Part shown: in pieces, positions 1 to 8,094 of the stretch
Position numbering within the stretch: position 1 is the stretch's first letter
Layout of the letters: each line of letters starts with the position of its first letter
From: Paramylibacter ulvae
GTDB lineage: Bacteria > Pseudomonadota > Alphaproteobacteria > Rhodobacterales > Rhodobacteraceae
Assembly: GCF_014652655.1 (NCBI RefSeq)
Contig: NZ_BMZF01000001.1
Location: forward strand, 124,001 to 188,000
Direction of reading: 5' to 3'
Length of the DNA: 64,000 nucleotides
Position numbers and translations under genes: made by a program
Notes under the pieces: model-generated
Told to the model about the DNA's origin: nothing
The model's input: the letters and a program-made list of their open reading frames with translations, nothing else
The model's database searches: none

Positions 1-1762
1 CGGATATGTTTTGCGCCGCATTATGCGCCGCGCCATGCGCCATGCACATCTGTTGGGCGCAAAAGACCCCGTTATGCATCAATTGGTGCCCGCATTGGTG
101 AAACAAATGGGACAGGCGTATCCTGAATTGTCCCAGGGCCAATCATTGATCGAAGAAACTTTATTGCTTGAAGAAACCCGTTTTAAAACCACTTTGGATC
201 GTGGTTTGAAATTGCTGGATGATGAAACGGCTGGCATGGACAAGGGCGCGTCATTGGCGGGTGAAACGGCGTTCAAATTGTATGACACATATGGTTTCCC
301 GCTCGATTTAACCCAAGACGCATTGCGCGAAAAGGGGATTGAGGTTGATACCGCTGGTTTTGACGCCGCGATGGATGAACAAAAGGCCAAAGCACGCGCA
401 GCATGGGTAGGGTCGGGTGATGCAGCCGATGAAACCGTGTGGTTTGATATCGCGCAGGACAAAGGCACAACCGAATTTCTGGGCTATGACACCGAAATCG
501 CAGAGGGTGAGATTGTTGCGATTGTGAATGCCGGTGCGGTGGTTGCCACGGCCAAATCGGGCGACGCAGTTGAAATCGTGTTAAACCAAACCCCGTTTTA
601 TGCGGAATCTGGTGGTCAAGTTGGCGATCAGGGTATCTTGAAAACAGACAGTGGCACAATTGAAATCACCGATACGCGCAAAAAGGCAGGCGTATTTGTG
701 CATGTGGGGCAGGTGACAGAGGGTAACGTGAAAACAGGCGATGCGGCGGAATTGATCGTAGATCACGTTCGTCGTAGCGCCATCCGGGCCAACCATTCGG
801 TGACACATCTGTTGCACGAAGCCTTGCGCGAAGCGTTGGGTGATCACGTGGCACAACGTGGTTCGTTGAACGCCTCCGATCGGATGCGTTTTGATTTTTC
901 CCACACCAAGGCCATGACCGCCGATCAATTGACGCAGGTCGAGGACGAGGTAAACACCTATATCCGTCAAAATACGCCCGTGGAAACTCGGATTATGACA
1001 CCCGATGATGCACGTGAATTGGGTGCGCAGGCATTGTTTGGCGAAAAATACGGCGACGAAGTGCGCGTGGTGTCGATGGGCACACAGGATGGTTCGGGCA
1101 AAGGCATGGACAAAAACACCTATAGCCTTGAACTATGTGGAGGTACGCATGTGGCGCGCACGGGGCAAATCGGCCTGTTTGTTCTGACTGCAGAGGCGGC
1201 ATCGGCATCTGGTGTGCGTCGGATTGAGGGGTTAACAGGCCAGGCCGCATTGGATTATGTGCGTGGTCAGTCACAGTCATTGAGCCAAATCGCGACAACC
1301 TTGAAAGCACAGCCAAACGATATTGCTCCGCGTGTGGCGGCATTGTTGGACGAGCGTAAAGTGATGCAAAACGAAATTGCAGAGCTGCGCAAAGCGGTGG
1401 CAATGGGTGGATCAGGTGATGCGCAAAACGCCAAGGATATCAATGGTGTGCCGTTCTTTGCTCAGGTTCTAAACGATGTCCCGGGTAAAGATTTGCGCGG
1501 GTTGATTGACGAACATAAAAACCGTCTAGGTTCCGCTGCAATTTTGTTGATTTCAGATGCAGGTGGCAAGGCGGCGGTGGCCGCAGGTGTGACCGATGAC
1601 TTAACCGCCAAAATTTCCGCCGTTGATATGGTCAAGGCCGCAGCGGGTGAATTAGGCGGCAAAGGTGGCGGTGGCCGCCCCGATATGGCACAGGCCGGTG
1701 GTGCAAGTGCCGCAAATGCAGACCAAGCGGTAGAGGCCGTTGAAAAATTATTGGAGAATTAA
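1..1762 (+). CDS. alaS: Alanine--tRNA ligase, 5'-truncated by the window edge
   Basis: Charges tRNA-Ala with alanine and hydrolyses Ser- or Gly-mischarged tRNA-Ala in the cytoplasm. The frame is open from base 2 and begins [19 protein letters not shown], an internal AlaRS stretch, so the TTG and ATG codons near base 11 are not the start; about 586 of the roughly 880 residues usual for the family are visible. The editing-domain zinc motif NHSVTHLLH lies near visible residue 264 and its partner LCGGTH near 380. The C-terminal DHHA1 domain ends in a glycine-rich stretch ([13 protein letters not shown]). The DUF1330 gene follows after one base and its ribosome binding site lies in the last alaS codons, so the two are probably cotranscribed. 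Identity is certain; only the N-terminal catalytic core is missing. Confidence 0.97.
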   Translation, partial: GYVLRRIMRRAMRHAHLLGAKDPVMHQLVPALVKQMGQAYPELSQGQSLIEETLLLEETRFKTTLDRGLKLLDDETAGMDKGASLAGETAFKLYDTYGFPLDLTQDALREKGIEVDTAGFDAAMDEQKAKARAAWVGSGDAADETVWFDIAQDKGTTEFLGYDTEIAEGEIVAIVNAGAVVATAKSGDAVEIVLNQTPFYAESGGQVGDQGILKTDSGTIEITDTRKKAGVFVHVGQVTEGNVKTGDAAELIVDHVRRSAIRANHSVTHLLHEALREALGDHVAQRGSLNASDRMRFDFSHTKAMTADQLTQVEDEVNTYIRQNTPVETRIMTPDDARELGAQALFGEKYGDEVRVVSMGTQDGSGKGMDKNTYSLELCGGTHVARTGQIGLFVLTAEAASASGVRRIEGLTGQAALDYVRGQSQSLSQIATTLKAQPNDIAPRVAALLDERKVMQNEIAELRKAVAMGGSGDAQNAKDINGVPFFAQVLNDVPGKDLRGLIDEHKNRLGSAAILLISDAGGKAAVAAGVTDDLTAKISAVDMVKAAAGELGGKGGGGRPDMAQAGGASAANADQAVEAVEKLLEN

Positions 1763-1763
1763 A

Positions 1764-2057
1764 ATGCCAGCAGCTTATTGTATGGTGCAAATCAATGTGC
1801 ACAACGCCGAAGAATACGCAAAATACGCCGAATTGGCTGGGCCAGCGGTGGCAAAATTTGGCGGCGAATTTTTGGCACGCGGTGGACGTTGTTTGACCAA
1901 AGAGGGGCCAGAACAATTGCGCAATGTGATTGTAAAATTCCCAGATTACGACACGGCTGTGGAATTTTACGAAAGCCCTGAATACAAAGAGGCGTTGGAT
2001 TTTGCACTGGCCGATGGTGTTTCAACGCGCAACTATACGATTGTTGAGGGTGTATAA
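1764..2057 (+). CDS. DUF1330 family small protein
   Basis: A 97-residue protein starting MPAAYCMVQINVHN, with the beta-alpha-beta ferredoxin-like layout of the DUF1330 (dimeric alpha-beta barrel) family: an N-terminal strand, a tyrosine-rich helix (EEYAKYAELAG), the KFGGEFLARGG turn, and a C-terminal FPDYDTAVEFYESPEY segment. The function of the family is not known. The ATG at 1764 is chosen because GGAG lies 7 bases upstream inside the end of alaS; an in-frame ATG at 1740 would overlap alaS and has no such site. It faces the Lrp-type gene tail to tail with four bases between the stops. Confidence 0.85.
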   Translation: MPAAYCMVQINVHNAEEYAKYAELAGPAVAKFGGEFLARGGRCLTKEGPEQLRNVIVKFPDYDTAVEFYESPEYKEALDFALADGVSTRNYTIVEGV

Positions 2058-2061
2058 CACA

Positions 2062-2517
2062 TCAAACAGGCAGCGCAGTTGTTTCTTTCAACTGTTCCAT
2101 CACAAAACTGGCGGAGACATCCGCCAGATTTACGCGCTTGATCAGGCGTTGGTAAAACCGATCATACCCGGCCATATCGCGCACTTGCGCACGGATTAAA
2201 TAATCCAAATCGCCAGACATGCGATAAGCGCCCAAAATTTCGGGCATTTCGCGTGTTGCACGGGCAAATTCAGCGAGCCAGTCTGGTTCATGGCGATTGG
2301 TGCGCACGGATATAAACACGGATAACCCCAGATCAACCGATGCCGCATCCAATATCGCCACGCGTTGTTTAATCACCCCCGCAGTTTCCAGCGTTTTGAT
2401 CCGCCGCCAACAGGCATTGCGCGATAATCCAACTGTCGCACCCAAATCATCCAGCGATTGCCCCGCATCACGTTGCAATTGCGCCAGTATTTTACGATCT
2501 AGTGTATCTATTTCCAT
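2062..2517 (-). CDS. Lrp/AsnC family transcriptional regulator
   Basis: A 151-residue DNA-binding regulator. The N-terminal winged helix-turn-helix runs from about residue 1 to 60 (MEIDTLDRKILAQLQRDAG then the recognition segment VGLSRNACWRRI), followed by the ligand-sensing RAM (AsnC_trans_reg) domain with the GAYRMSGDLDYLIRAQV signature near residue 105. The ATG at 2517 is preferred because it gives the family's normal N-terminus; the frame stays open upstream to 2631 but that extension would run through the promoter palindromes. It is divergent from the DUF6356 gene, and a perfect 17-bp palindrome lies 16 bases upstream of its start, fitting autoregulation. The effector amino acid cannot be told from sequence. 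Confidence 0.92.
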   Translation of the reverse strand: MEIDTLDRKILAQLQRDAGQSLDDLGATVGLSRNACWRRIKTLETAGVIKQRVAILDAASVDLGLSVFISVRTNRHEPDWLAEFARATREMPEILGAYRMSGDLDYLIRAQVRDMAGYDRFYQRLIKRVNLADVSASFVMEQLKETTALPV

Positions 2518-2532
2518 AACATTGATTATATC

Positions 2533-2549
2533 ATGGGATAAAATCCCAT
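2533..2549. promoter_or_regulatory. Palindromic operator between the Lrp-type gene and the DUF6356 gene
   Basis: ATGGGAT-AAA-ATCCCAT is a perfect inverted repeat with 7-bp arms. A further half site, TTGGGATA, lies at 2573-2580. The position, just upstream of an Lrp/AsnC start in a 114-bp divergent gap, suggests the binding site of that regulator. The link to the protein is inference. Confidence 0.55.
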
Positions 2550-2603
2550 CAAGTGAATATTTTTCGTAAACTTTGGGATATGTTTTGCGCAAGGCTGAGT
2601 ATT

Positions 2604-2621
2604 CTGTAGGAAATTCTACAG
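2604..2621 (+). promoter_or_regulatory. Inverted repeat touching the DUF6356 ribosome binding site
   Basis: CTGTAG-GAAATT-CTACAG has 6-bp perfect arms and a 6-base spacer. Its last base is the first base of the GGAG ribosome binding site (2621-2624) of the gene at 2632. It could be a second operator or an RNA hairpin affecting initiation; sequence alone does not decide. Confidence 0.4.
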
Positions 2622-2631
2622 GAGCATCCAA

Positions 2632-2838
2632 ATGATACGAAAAATTTTCCTAGACCACCCGCAATCCGTTGACGAAAGTTACCTTGAGCATTTCATGTTT
2701 GCATTGGGTTTTTCAATGAAACTGTTCGGTGCGGCGTTTGCGGCGTTGATCCATGCATTCGTGCCTGTGGCCTGTGAAAAAACAGCAAGCAAAACCGTGG
2801 CGACGCTATACGCGAAAACACATAATCGGGGTGCGTGA
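2632..2838 (+). CDS. DUF6356 family small membrane-associated protein
   Basis: A 68-residue protein of the kind annotated DUF6356 in Rhodobacterales: MIRKIFLDHPQSVDESYLEH, then a hydrophobic segment (about residues 24-46, FALGFSMKLFGAAFAALIHAFVPVAC cut short here as FALGFSMKL to FVPVAC) and a basic tail. One transmembrane helix is likely. GGAG lies 7 bases before the ATG. It diverges from the Lrp-type gene and its stop codon abuts the stop codon of the convergent SMR gene with no base between. Function unknown; the shared control region suggests it may belong to the regulon of the neighbouring regulator. Confidence 0.75.
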   Translation: MIRKIFLDHPQSVDESYLEHFMFALGFSMKLFGAAFAALIHAFVPVACEKTASKTVATLYAKTHNRGA

Positions 2839-3174
2839 TTAATGCAAATTTGTGCGTGAAAACACGTTGATCACCAAAACCCCAGCCATGATCAGCGCAA
2901 GCCCGACATAGGCAGGTGCATCAAGATGTTGTTTGAAAAACACCAAACCGATCAATGTGATTAACACAATGCCAAGCCCCGACCAGATCGCATAAACGAT
3001 CCCGATGGGCATGTAATTGAGCGTGAGCGAAAGGAAATAAAACGCACCGGCAAAGCCGATCACAACCCCGATGCTGGGGTAAAGCTTGGTAAATCCTTCG
3101 CTGGCCTTCAAGCTGGCCGTGCCGCAGGTTTCAAAAACAACTGCAACGATAAGATAGACATAATGTATCGGCAT
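2839..3174 (-). CDS. Small multidrug resistance (SMR) family transporter
   Basis: A 111-residue inner-membrane protein with four transmembrane helices, close to the 110 residues of EmrE. The essential membrane-embedded glutamate is present as Glu15 (VVFETCGTASLKASEGF), and the GIVYAIWSGLGIVLI stretch near residue 60 is the family signature of helix 3. SMR proteins exchange protons for hydrophobic or quaternary cations, or for guanidinium; the substrate cannot be assigned here. The ATG at 3174 is preferred over an upstream in-frame ATG at 3213 because AAAGGA lies just before it and it gives the EmrE-like N-terminus. Confidence 0.93.
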   Translation of the reverse strand: MPIHYVYLIVAVVFETCGTASLKASEGFTKLYPSIGVVIGFAGAFYFLSLTLNYMPIGIVYAIWSGLGIVLITLIGLVFFKQHLDAPAYVGLALIMAGVLVINVFSRTNLH

Positions 3175-3241
3175 GGCACAATCCTTTGAGGTGATGCGCC
3201 AGAGTTGAAGCAAATTAAGCGATGGGTCAAGCGCGATCAGT

Positions 3242-3862
3242 TTAGCGCCCGATGTATCGATCCTTGCGATGGTTCACACCGATTATCAAGTTGGGGATCA
3301 ACGCACCCAAAACGGAGAGGGCGACCAAATTCGCATCTGCCAATATGAAAATCGCGAGGATAAACAGGATAAGGTCAAAGCCCATCTGGATCCAGCCCGC
3401 CTGTATGCCATATCGATCCTGCGCCCAAAGCCCGACAACACCAACACCACCAAGGGACGCACCGTGGCGAAAAAATACAACCAGCCCAAGCCCCGCGCAA
3501 CACCCGCCCAGTACCGCGCCCAAAATCGGGTTGAGCGCATCAAATGAAACCAGATTTCCCATCTGATCCGCGCCAAAGGATACCATTAATACCGCGATGA
3601 ATGTTTTGATTGTGAACCGCGCGCCAAGCCGCAGGTAACCAAAGATGTAAAACGGCAGGTTGATCACAAAGAAAATCAACCCAAATGAATAATCGCTGAT
3701 ATAGCTGAGCAAAACCGCAAGTCCCGCAGTTTGCCCCGTGATTAGGCCAAGGTGCGTTATAAATTGCATCGCAATCGACATGAGTAATGTAGCTAAAACA
3801 AAGGCCTGGACATCTTCATGCAGGCTATGATCGGTTTGTTTATGGGGTTCGTTCAGGGGCAT
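3242..3862 (-). CDS. YitT family membrane protein
   Basis: A 206-residue integral membrane protein with five or six hydrophobic segments, matching YitT/DUF161 proteins: HEDVQAFVLATLLMSIAMQF at the start, the GQTAGLAVLLSYI segment, the glycine-rich LGGCCAGLGLVVFFRHGAS and GGVGVVGLWAQDRYG loop, and a hydrophobic C-terminal helix. The role of the family is not established. Start codons at 3862 and 3871 are both possible; 3862 has GGA at a good distance. The frame is open further upstream to 3991 but that would overlap icd on the same strand. The icd terminator T-tract lies only a few bases before the start, which leaves little room for a separate promoter. Confidence 0.82.
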   Translation of the reverse strand: MPLNEPHKQTDHSLHEDVQAFVLATLLMSIAMQFITHLGLITGQTAGLAVLLSYISDYSFGLIFFVINLPFYIFGYLRLGARFTIKTFIAVLMVSFGADQMGNLVSFDALNPILGAVLGGCCAGLGLVVFFRHGASLGGVGVVGLWAQDRYGIQAGWIQMGFDLILFILAIFILADANLVALSVLGALIPNLIIGVNHRKDRYIGR

Positions 3863-3871
3863 TGTATTCAT

Positions 3872-3906
3872 CCAAAAAGAAAGGGTCGCCGAAATCAGCG
3901 ACCCTT
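3872..3906 (-). terminator. Rho-independent terminator of icd
   Basis: On the minus strand AAGGGTCGC and GCGACCCTT form a 9-bp perfect stem with an 8-base loop, followed by TTTCTTTTT. It sits 25 bases after the icd stop codon. Confidence 0.85.
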
Positions 3907-3930
3907 CGTGTATTTCATCAAAGCAATGGT

Positions 3931-5139
3931 TTACATCGCTTTGTTCAGGTTCTCGTCGATTTTTTCCAAGAAACCTTCGGTTGTCAGCCAACCTTGATCC
4001 GGGCCAACAAGCAATGCCAAATCTTTGGTCATGTGGCCGCTTTCAACCGTATCAACGATCACTTTTTCAAGCGTGTTGGCAAAATCGGTCAGCTGTGTGT
4101 TGTTGTCCAATTTCGCGCGGTGCTTCAGACCACCAGTCCATGCGTAGATTGACGCGATAGAGTTGGTTGACGTTGCTTCGCCTTTTTGGTGCTGGCGATA
4201 GTGACGTGTCACAGTGCCGTGCGCGGCTTCTGCTTCTACGATTTTCCCATCGGGTGTCATCAACTGTGACGTCATCAGGCCAAGTGAACCGTATCCTTGG
4301 GCCACTGTGTCGGACTGCACATCGCCGTCATAGTTTTTACAAGCCCAAACATATCCACCAGACCATTTCAACGCGGCCGCAACCATATCGTCGATCAGGC
4401 GGTGTTCGTAATGGATGCCCTTTTTCTTGAACTCGGCCTCGAATTCGTTTTCGTAAACTTCTTGGAAGATGTCTTTGAAACGACCGTCATACGCTTTCAA
4501 AATTGTGTTTTTAGTGGACAGGTAAACAGGCCAACCAAGGTTCAAGCCATAGTTTAATGATGCACGTGCGAAATCATAGATCGACGCATCAAGGTTATAC
4601 ATGCCCATCGTGATACCAGAAGAGGGCGCGTCGAACATTTCGCGTTCAATGATTGTGCCATCGTTGCCCTCAAATTTCAGGGTCAGTTTACCCGCCCCTG
4701 GGAACAAGAAGTCGGTTGCTTTGTATTGGTCGCCATATGCGTGACGGCCCACAACGATTGGTTTTGTCCAACCTGGGACCAAACGCGGTACGTTTTTACA
4801 AATGATTGGCTGGCGGAAAATAACACCACCAAGAATGTTACGAATGGTGCCGTTTGGTGAACGGTACATGCGCTTGAGGCCAAATTCTTCGACGCGTGCT
4901 TCATCTGGTGTGATGGTCGCACATTTTACGCCTACGCCGTATTTTTTGATCGCTTCTGCCGCGTCCACGGTGATTTGGTCATTTGTGTCGTCGCGTGCTT
5001 CGATGCCAAGATCGTAATATTTCAGATCCAGATCCACGTATGGCAGGATTAGTTTGTCTTTGATAAATTGCCAGATGATGCGTGTCATCTCGTCGCCGTC
5101 AAGTTCGACGACTGGATTTTCTACTTTGATCTTGGTCAT
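3931..5139 (-). CDS. icd: NADP-dependent isocitrate dehydrogenase
   Basis: Oxidatively decarboxylates isocitrate to 2-oxoglutarate with NADP in the TCA cycle. The 402-residue length and start [20 protein letters not shown] match the eukaryote-like homodimeric IDH type common in alphaproteobacteria. Signature stretches are present: [19 protein letters not shown], the metal-binding region [19 protein letters not shown], and [18 protein letters not shown] for cofactor binding. The ATG at 5139 follows a GAGG site; the longer frame to 5193 would add a non-homologous N-terminus. A strong terminator follows the gene. Confidence 0.97.
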   Translation of the reverse strand: MTKIKVENPVVELDGDEMTRIIWQFIKDKLILPYVDLDLKYYDLGIEARDDTNDQITVDAAEAIKKYGVGVKCATITPDEARVEEFGLKRMYRSPNGTIRNILGGVIFRQPIICKNVPRLVPGWTKPIVVGRHAYGDQYKATDFLFPGAGKLTLKFEGNDGTIIEREMFDAPSSGITMGMYNLDASIYDFARASLNYGLNLGWPVYLSTKNTILKAYDGRFKDIFQEVYENEFEAEFKKKGIHYEHRLIDDMVAAALKWSGGYVWACKNYDGDVQSDTVAQGYGSLGLMTSQLMTPDGKIVEAEAAHGTVTRHYRQHQKGEATSTNSIASIYAWTGGLKHRAKLDNNTQLTDFANTLEKVIVDTVESGHMTKDLALLVGPDQGWLTTEGFLEKIDENLNKAM

Positions 5140-5228
5140 AGTAACCTCTGTTTTTGGAATCGGAATTGCGCGTTGTTTATCGTATAACGCCACGTAATGA
5201 AAGCGTGTATGCGAATGTATACCGAATG

Positions 5229-5558
5229 TTATTTGGCGGGCAGGTTCCCCACGAAATCAAGGGCTAGCCGCATCACTTGTCCGCGCCGTTCATCATCTGC
5301 CATTAAATGGGGGGCTACATCCACCATGCCACCCATTGGCCGGCCTGTGAATGCCATCGGGCTGACCCCTTCGATTTTCAATGCCTCTGCGTGATTATCC
5401 TTGCCCACGCGAAACATGCCACCACCCTTGTGCACACCGCACAGCATATTACCATTGAACATGAAACAGATGCCGCCGAACATCTTTTTCTCTTCCACAC
5501 CTTGCAATGCGGTCAGATGATCGCGCAAAATTTGCGCCAGTCCTTCGTCATAGGCCAT
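5229..5558 (-). CDS. TfoX N-terminal domain protein
   Basis: A 109-residue protein consisting only of the TfoX/Sxy N-terminal domain: [23 protein letters not shown] near residue 24 (quoted in part as [15 protein letters not shown]), then the [13 protein letters not shown] and [15 protein letters not shown] segments. In gammaproteobacteria TfoX activates competence genes, but the single-domain alphaproteobacterial proteins have no proven role. The ATG at 5558 is preceded by a strong AAGGAGG site; the longer frame to 5603 is rejected. It is divergent from the tRNA methyltransferase gene. Confidence 0.88.
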   Translation of the reverse strand: MAYDEGLAQILRDHLTALQGVEEKKMFGGICFMFNGNMLCGVHKGGGMFRVGKDNHAEALKIEGVSPMAFTGRPMGGMVDVAPHLMADDERRGQVMRLALDFVGNLPAK

Positions 5559-5624
5559 ATCTGCCTCCTTGCCATCGCTTGACCCTAAATGTATCACGCG
5601 CATGGATAAATATGGAATGATTTA

Positions 5625-6389
5625 ATGTCAGGTACAGATCACGCAAAGGATACGGGCTGGGGCGGGCCGCAACCGGTTTTTGTTTTGGTGGAGCCCCAGA
5701 TGGGCGAAAACATCGGGGGCGCTGCGCGGGCGATGTGGAATTTCGGGCTGGAACATATGCGCCTTGTAAATCCACGCGATGGCTGGCCCAACCCCAAGGC
5801 CACCGCAATGGCCAGCGGGGCTGCGCGTGTTCTGGACAAGGTTGGGGTAACGGAAACCACCGCCGATGCATTGTCGGATATGAATTTCACATTCGCCACC
5901 ACCGCACGTAGCCGTGATTTGACCAAGCCCGTCATGACACCCGAACGCGCAATGGAACATGCACGTGCGTTAATCGGGCAGGGGCAAAAGGTTGCCGTGA
6001 TGTTTGGGCCCGAACGTTCGGGCCTTGCCAATGATGATATCGTGCAGGCCAATGCGCTGATTTCCGTGCCCGTGAACCCTGCATTTGCATCGCTCAATCT
6101 GGCGCAATGTGTATTGCTCACCGCATATGAATGGCGCCGTCAGGGCGATGCCACCCCGCCAGAGGTGGTCGAGCTGGCCGGTACAGATTTCGCCGAAACG
6201 ATAGAGGTGCAAAAGCTGTTGGAACGTATGGAAACCGCGCTGCACGATGTGAACTTTTTCTGGCCAGAGCATAAGGCCGAAAGCATGATATTGACCTTGC
6301 GCAATATGATGTCGCGCATGCCTTTAACACAGGCCGATGTGCGCACATTTCACGGTATTATCAAAGCATTGGGTAAAAATAAGGACTAG
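5625..6389 (+). CDS. trmJ: tRNA/rRNA methyltransferase, TrmJ-like SPOUT family
   Basis: A 254-residue SpoU/TrmH-superfamily enzyme that transfers methyl groups from S-adenosylmethionine to ribose 2'-OH; TrmJ acts on position 32 of tRNAs. Motif 1 is FVLVEPQMGENIGGAARAMW (residues 19-38), motif 2 is VAVMFGPERSGL (about residue 124), and motif 3 is ISVPVNPAFASLNLAQCVLL (about residue 146). The C-terminal helical tail (WPEHKAESMILTLRNMMSR) is typical of TrmJ. The family is certain; the exact target nucleotide is inferred. Confidence 0.9.
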   Translation: MSGTDHAKDTGWGGPQPVFVLVEPQMGENIGGAARAMWNFGLEHMRLVNPRDGWPNPKATAMASGAARVLDKVGVTETTADALSDMNFTFATTARSRDLTKPVMTPERAMEHARALIGQGQKVAVMFGPERSGLANDDIVQANALISVPVNPAFASLNLAQCVLLTAYEWRRQGDATPPEVVELAGTDFAETIEVQKLLERMETALHDVNFFWPEHKAESMILTLRNMMSRMPLTQADVRTFHGIIKALGKNKD

Positions 6390-6455
6390 GCGCGATTATC
6401 TGACGCTTGTCTGATTGAAAACAACCCCCTAAGTTTGCCAATAACGGAGGCAATC

Positions 6456-7592
6456 ATGAGTAAACCACGTAGCATTTTTGAAGAGGTCGCAACCGACAAA
6501 CCCGTGGCGAGCGCGCCAAAGGGTGGTCATATCGACGGGGGGCGCAATTCATGGCGCAAACCTGCATCAATTTGGATGCTGATCTTGTTTGCGATGGTTG
6601 TGTTGATGATTGTCGTGGGTGGATTGACGCGCCTAACCGACAGTGGGCTTTCAATTACCGAATGGAAACCCGTCACGGGTGCGATGCCGCCAATGAATGC
6701 GACAGATTGGGACAGCGAGTTTACCAAATACAAGGCAACGCCTGAATATCAACTGGTCAATCACGCAATGGAATTATCCGAATTCAAATTCATCTATTGG
6801 TGGGAATGGGGCCATCGCCAATTGGGGCGTTTGGTTGGGCTGGTCTGGGCCGTGGGGGCGTTGTTTTTCATCGCAACCAAACCCATTCCGCGGGGTTGGA
6901 AATTTCGGTTTTTGATCATTGGTCTGCTGGGTGGATTACAAGGATTCATTGGCTGGTGGATGGTTTCATCGGGGCTGACAGGGCGCATGGTTGATGTGGC
7001 GTCTTACCGATTGGCGACCCATTTGGGGCTGGCATTTATCATCCTTGGCACATTGATGTGGTTCGTATTTCAGTTGCGGCGAAATGAAATGGAGCTGTTC
7101 CAAGCGCGGCGAAACAGCGATACACGTACCGCTGGCTGGGCAAAAATCCTGTTGATCGCGGTGTTTGTCCAAATCATCCTTGGCGCATTGGTGGCGGGCA
7201 TTGATGCGGGGCGTGGATATATCGATTGGCCGATGATGAACGGCGAATTTTTACCAAGCGAGAGTTTCGATTACGAACCGACATGGAAAAATTTCTTTGA
7301 AAACCCCGCACTGGTGCAATTCAACCACCGCATGTTGGGCTACGGCGTCATGGCGCTTGCGATTTTTGCGTGGTTCAAAAGCCGCGCTTCGGCGCTCACG
7401 GCCGTCAAAGGCGCGTTTAACGTCGTGATCGTCGCCATCATTTTGCAAATGATCCTTGGCATTACCACCGTATTATACGCAGCCCCTTGGCAAATCGCGA
7501 TCCTGCACCAACTGGGCGCAGTTGCGGTTGTGTGCTTGATATTACGCGCATTGTTTGTGGCAGTTTATCCAGCGACGCAGAAGTTGCGGTGA
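6456..7592 (+). CDS. ctaA: Heme A synthase (COX15/CtaA family)
   Basis: Oxidises the C8 methyl of heme O to a formyl group, giving heme A for aa3-type cytochrome oxidase. The 378-residue inner-membrane protein has eight predicted helices. The family motif TRLTDSGLSITEWKP starts near residue 58, and heme-ligand histidine regions occur as WEWGHRQLGRLVG (about 116), ATHLGLAF, FNHRMLGYGVM and ILHQLGAVAVV. GGAGG lies 5 bases before the ATG at 6456. The gene is followed after 5 bases by an AT-rich orphan gene. Confidence 0.96.
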   Translation: MSKPRSIFEEVATDKPVASAPKGGHIDGGRNSWRKPASIWMLILFAMVVLMIVVGGLTRLTDSGLSITEWKPVTGAMPPMNATDWDSEFTKYKATPEYQLVNHAMELSEFKFIYWWEWGHRQLGRLVGLVWAVGALFFIATKPIPRGWKFRFLIIGLLGGLQGFIGWWMVSSGLTGRMVDVASYRLATHLGLAFIILGTLMWFVFQLRRNEMELFQARRNSDTRTAGWAKILLIAVFVQIILGALVAGIDAGRGYIDWPMMNGEFLPSESFDYEPTWKNFFENPALVQFNHRMLGYGVMALAIFAWFKSRASALTAVKGAFNVVIVAIILQMILGITTVLYAAPWQIAILHQLGAVAVVCLILRALFVAVYPATQKLR

Positions 7593-7597
7593 GGGAG

Positions 7598-8071
7598 ATG
7601 GCGTTTTCCAATCCAAAAGTATATCTAGAAAAACTGGCGAGGCCGCTTTTAGAACGATTTGAAAAGGAACCAAATTCTTACGAGCTGGCTGTTTCGTGCT
7701 CTATCATTCTCTATCATTATTGCGATGTTGTAGCTTACGTTCGAAATATCAAGCCTTATGTAGCAGCTAAACAGTTAACTGATAAGGTTTCAAATTTTGA
7801 AATAATAAGAGCTTTAGCCAATGCGGGTAAACACGTTGAACTTACTCATCACCCAAACAAAAATTTGCTCGGGCTTAAAGCTCAGGATTTACAAATCGGA
7901 AAAGGCGCTGCTTTTAGTGATGGCACGTTTTTTTCAGACGGTACTTCGTTTGACGATTCCCCCGATACGGTAATGGTAACAACGCCCGACGGAGAAACAT
8001 ACGATGTTCTATTGATATGTAATAATGTACTTGAAAACCTTGAAAAAGAAGTTGAGTTTTATGAAGTCTAG
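7598..8071 (+). CDS. AT-rich orphan protein, possibly HEPN-like
   Basis: I do not recognise this 157-residue protein with certainty. It looks largely alpha-helical at the N-terminus, with IIRALANAGKHVEL near residue 70; N-x-x-KH within a helix is seen in HEPN-like and abortive-infection-type proteins, but this is a pattern resemblance only. The middle carries two copies of FSDGT and the C-terminus TPDGETYDVLLICNNVLENL resembles a terminal strand and helix. Base composition and codon choice are clearly more AT-rich than in ctaA and the next gene, which suggests acquisition. The start at ATG 7598 follows GAGGGAG directly after the ctaA stop; an in-frame start at 7487 would overlap ctaA by over 100 bases. 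Confidence 0.65.
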   Translation: MAFSNPKVYLEKLARPLLERFEKEPNSYELAVSCSIILYHYCDVVAYVRNIKPYVAAKQLTDKVSNFEIIRALANAGKHVELTHHPNKNLLGLKAQDLQIGKGAAFSDGTFFSDGTSFDDSPDTVMVTTPDGETYDVLLICNNVLENLEKEVEFYEV

Positions 8072-8094
8072 CATTCAACAGACTTTACTAACTA

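Noticed and set aside
7487-7597. An upstream in-frame start for the AT-rich orphan
   Set aside because: It would overlap the end of ctaA by 106 bases and the composition there is that of ctaA; ATG 7598 has its own ribosome binding site.
7593-8094. Insertion sequence or integrative element carrying the AT-rich orphan
   Set aside because: No transposase, integrase, terminal inverted repeats or target duplications were seen at its edges.
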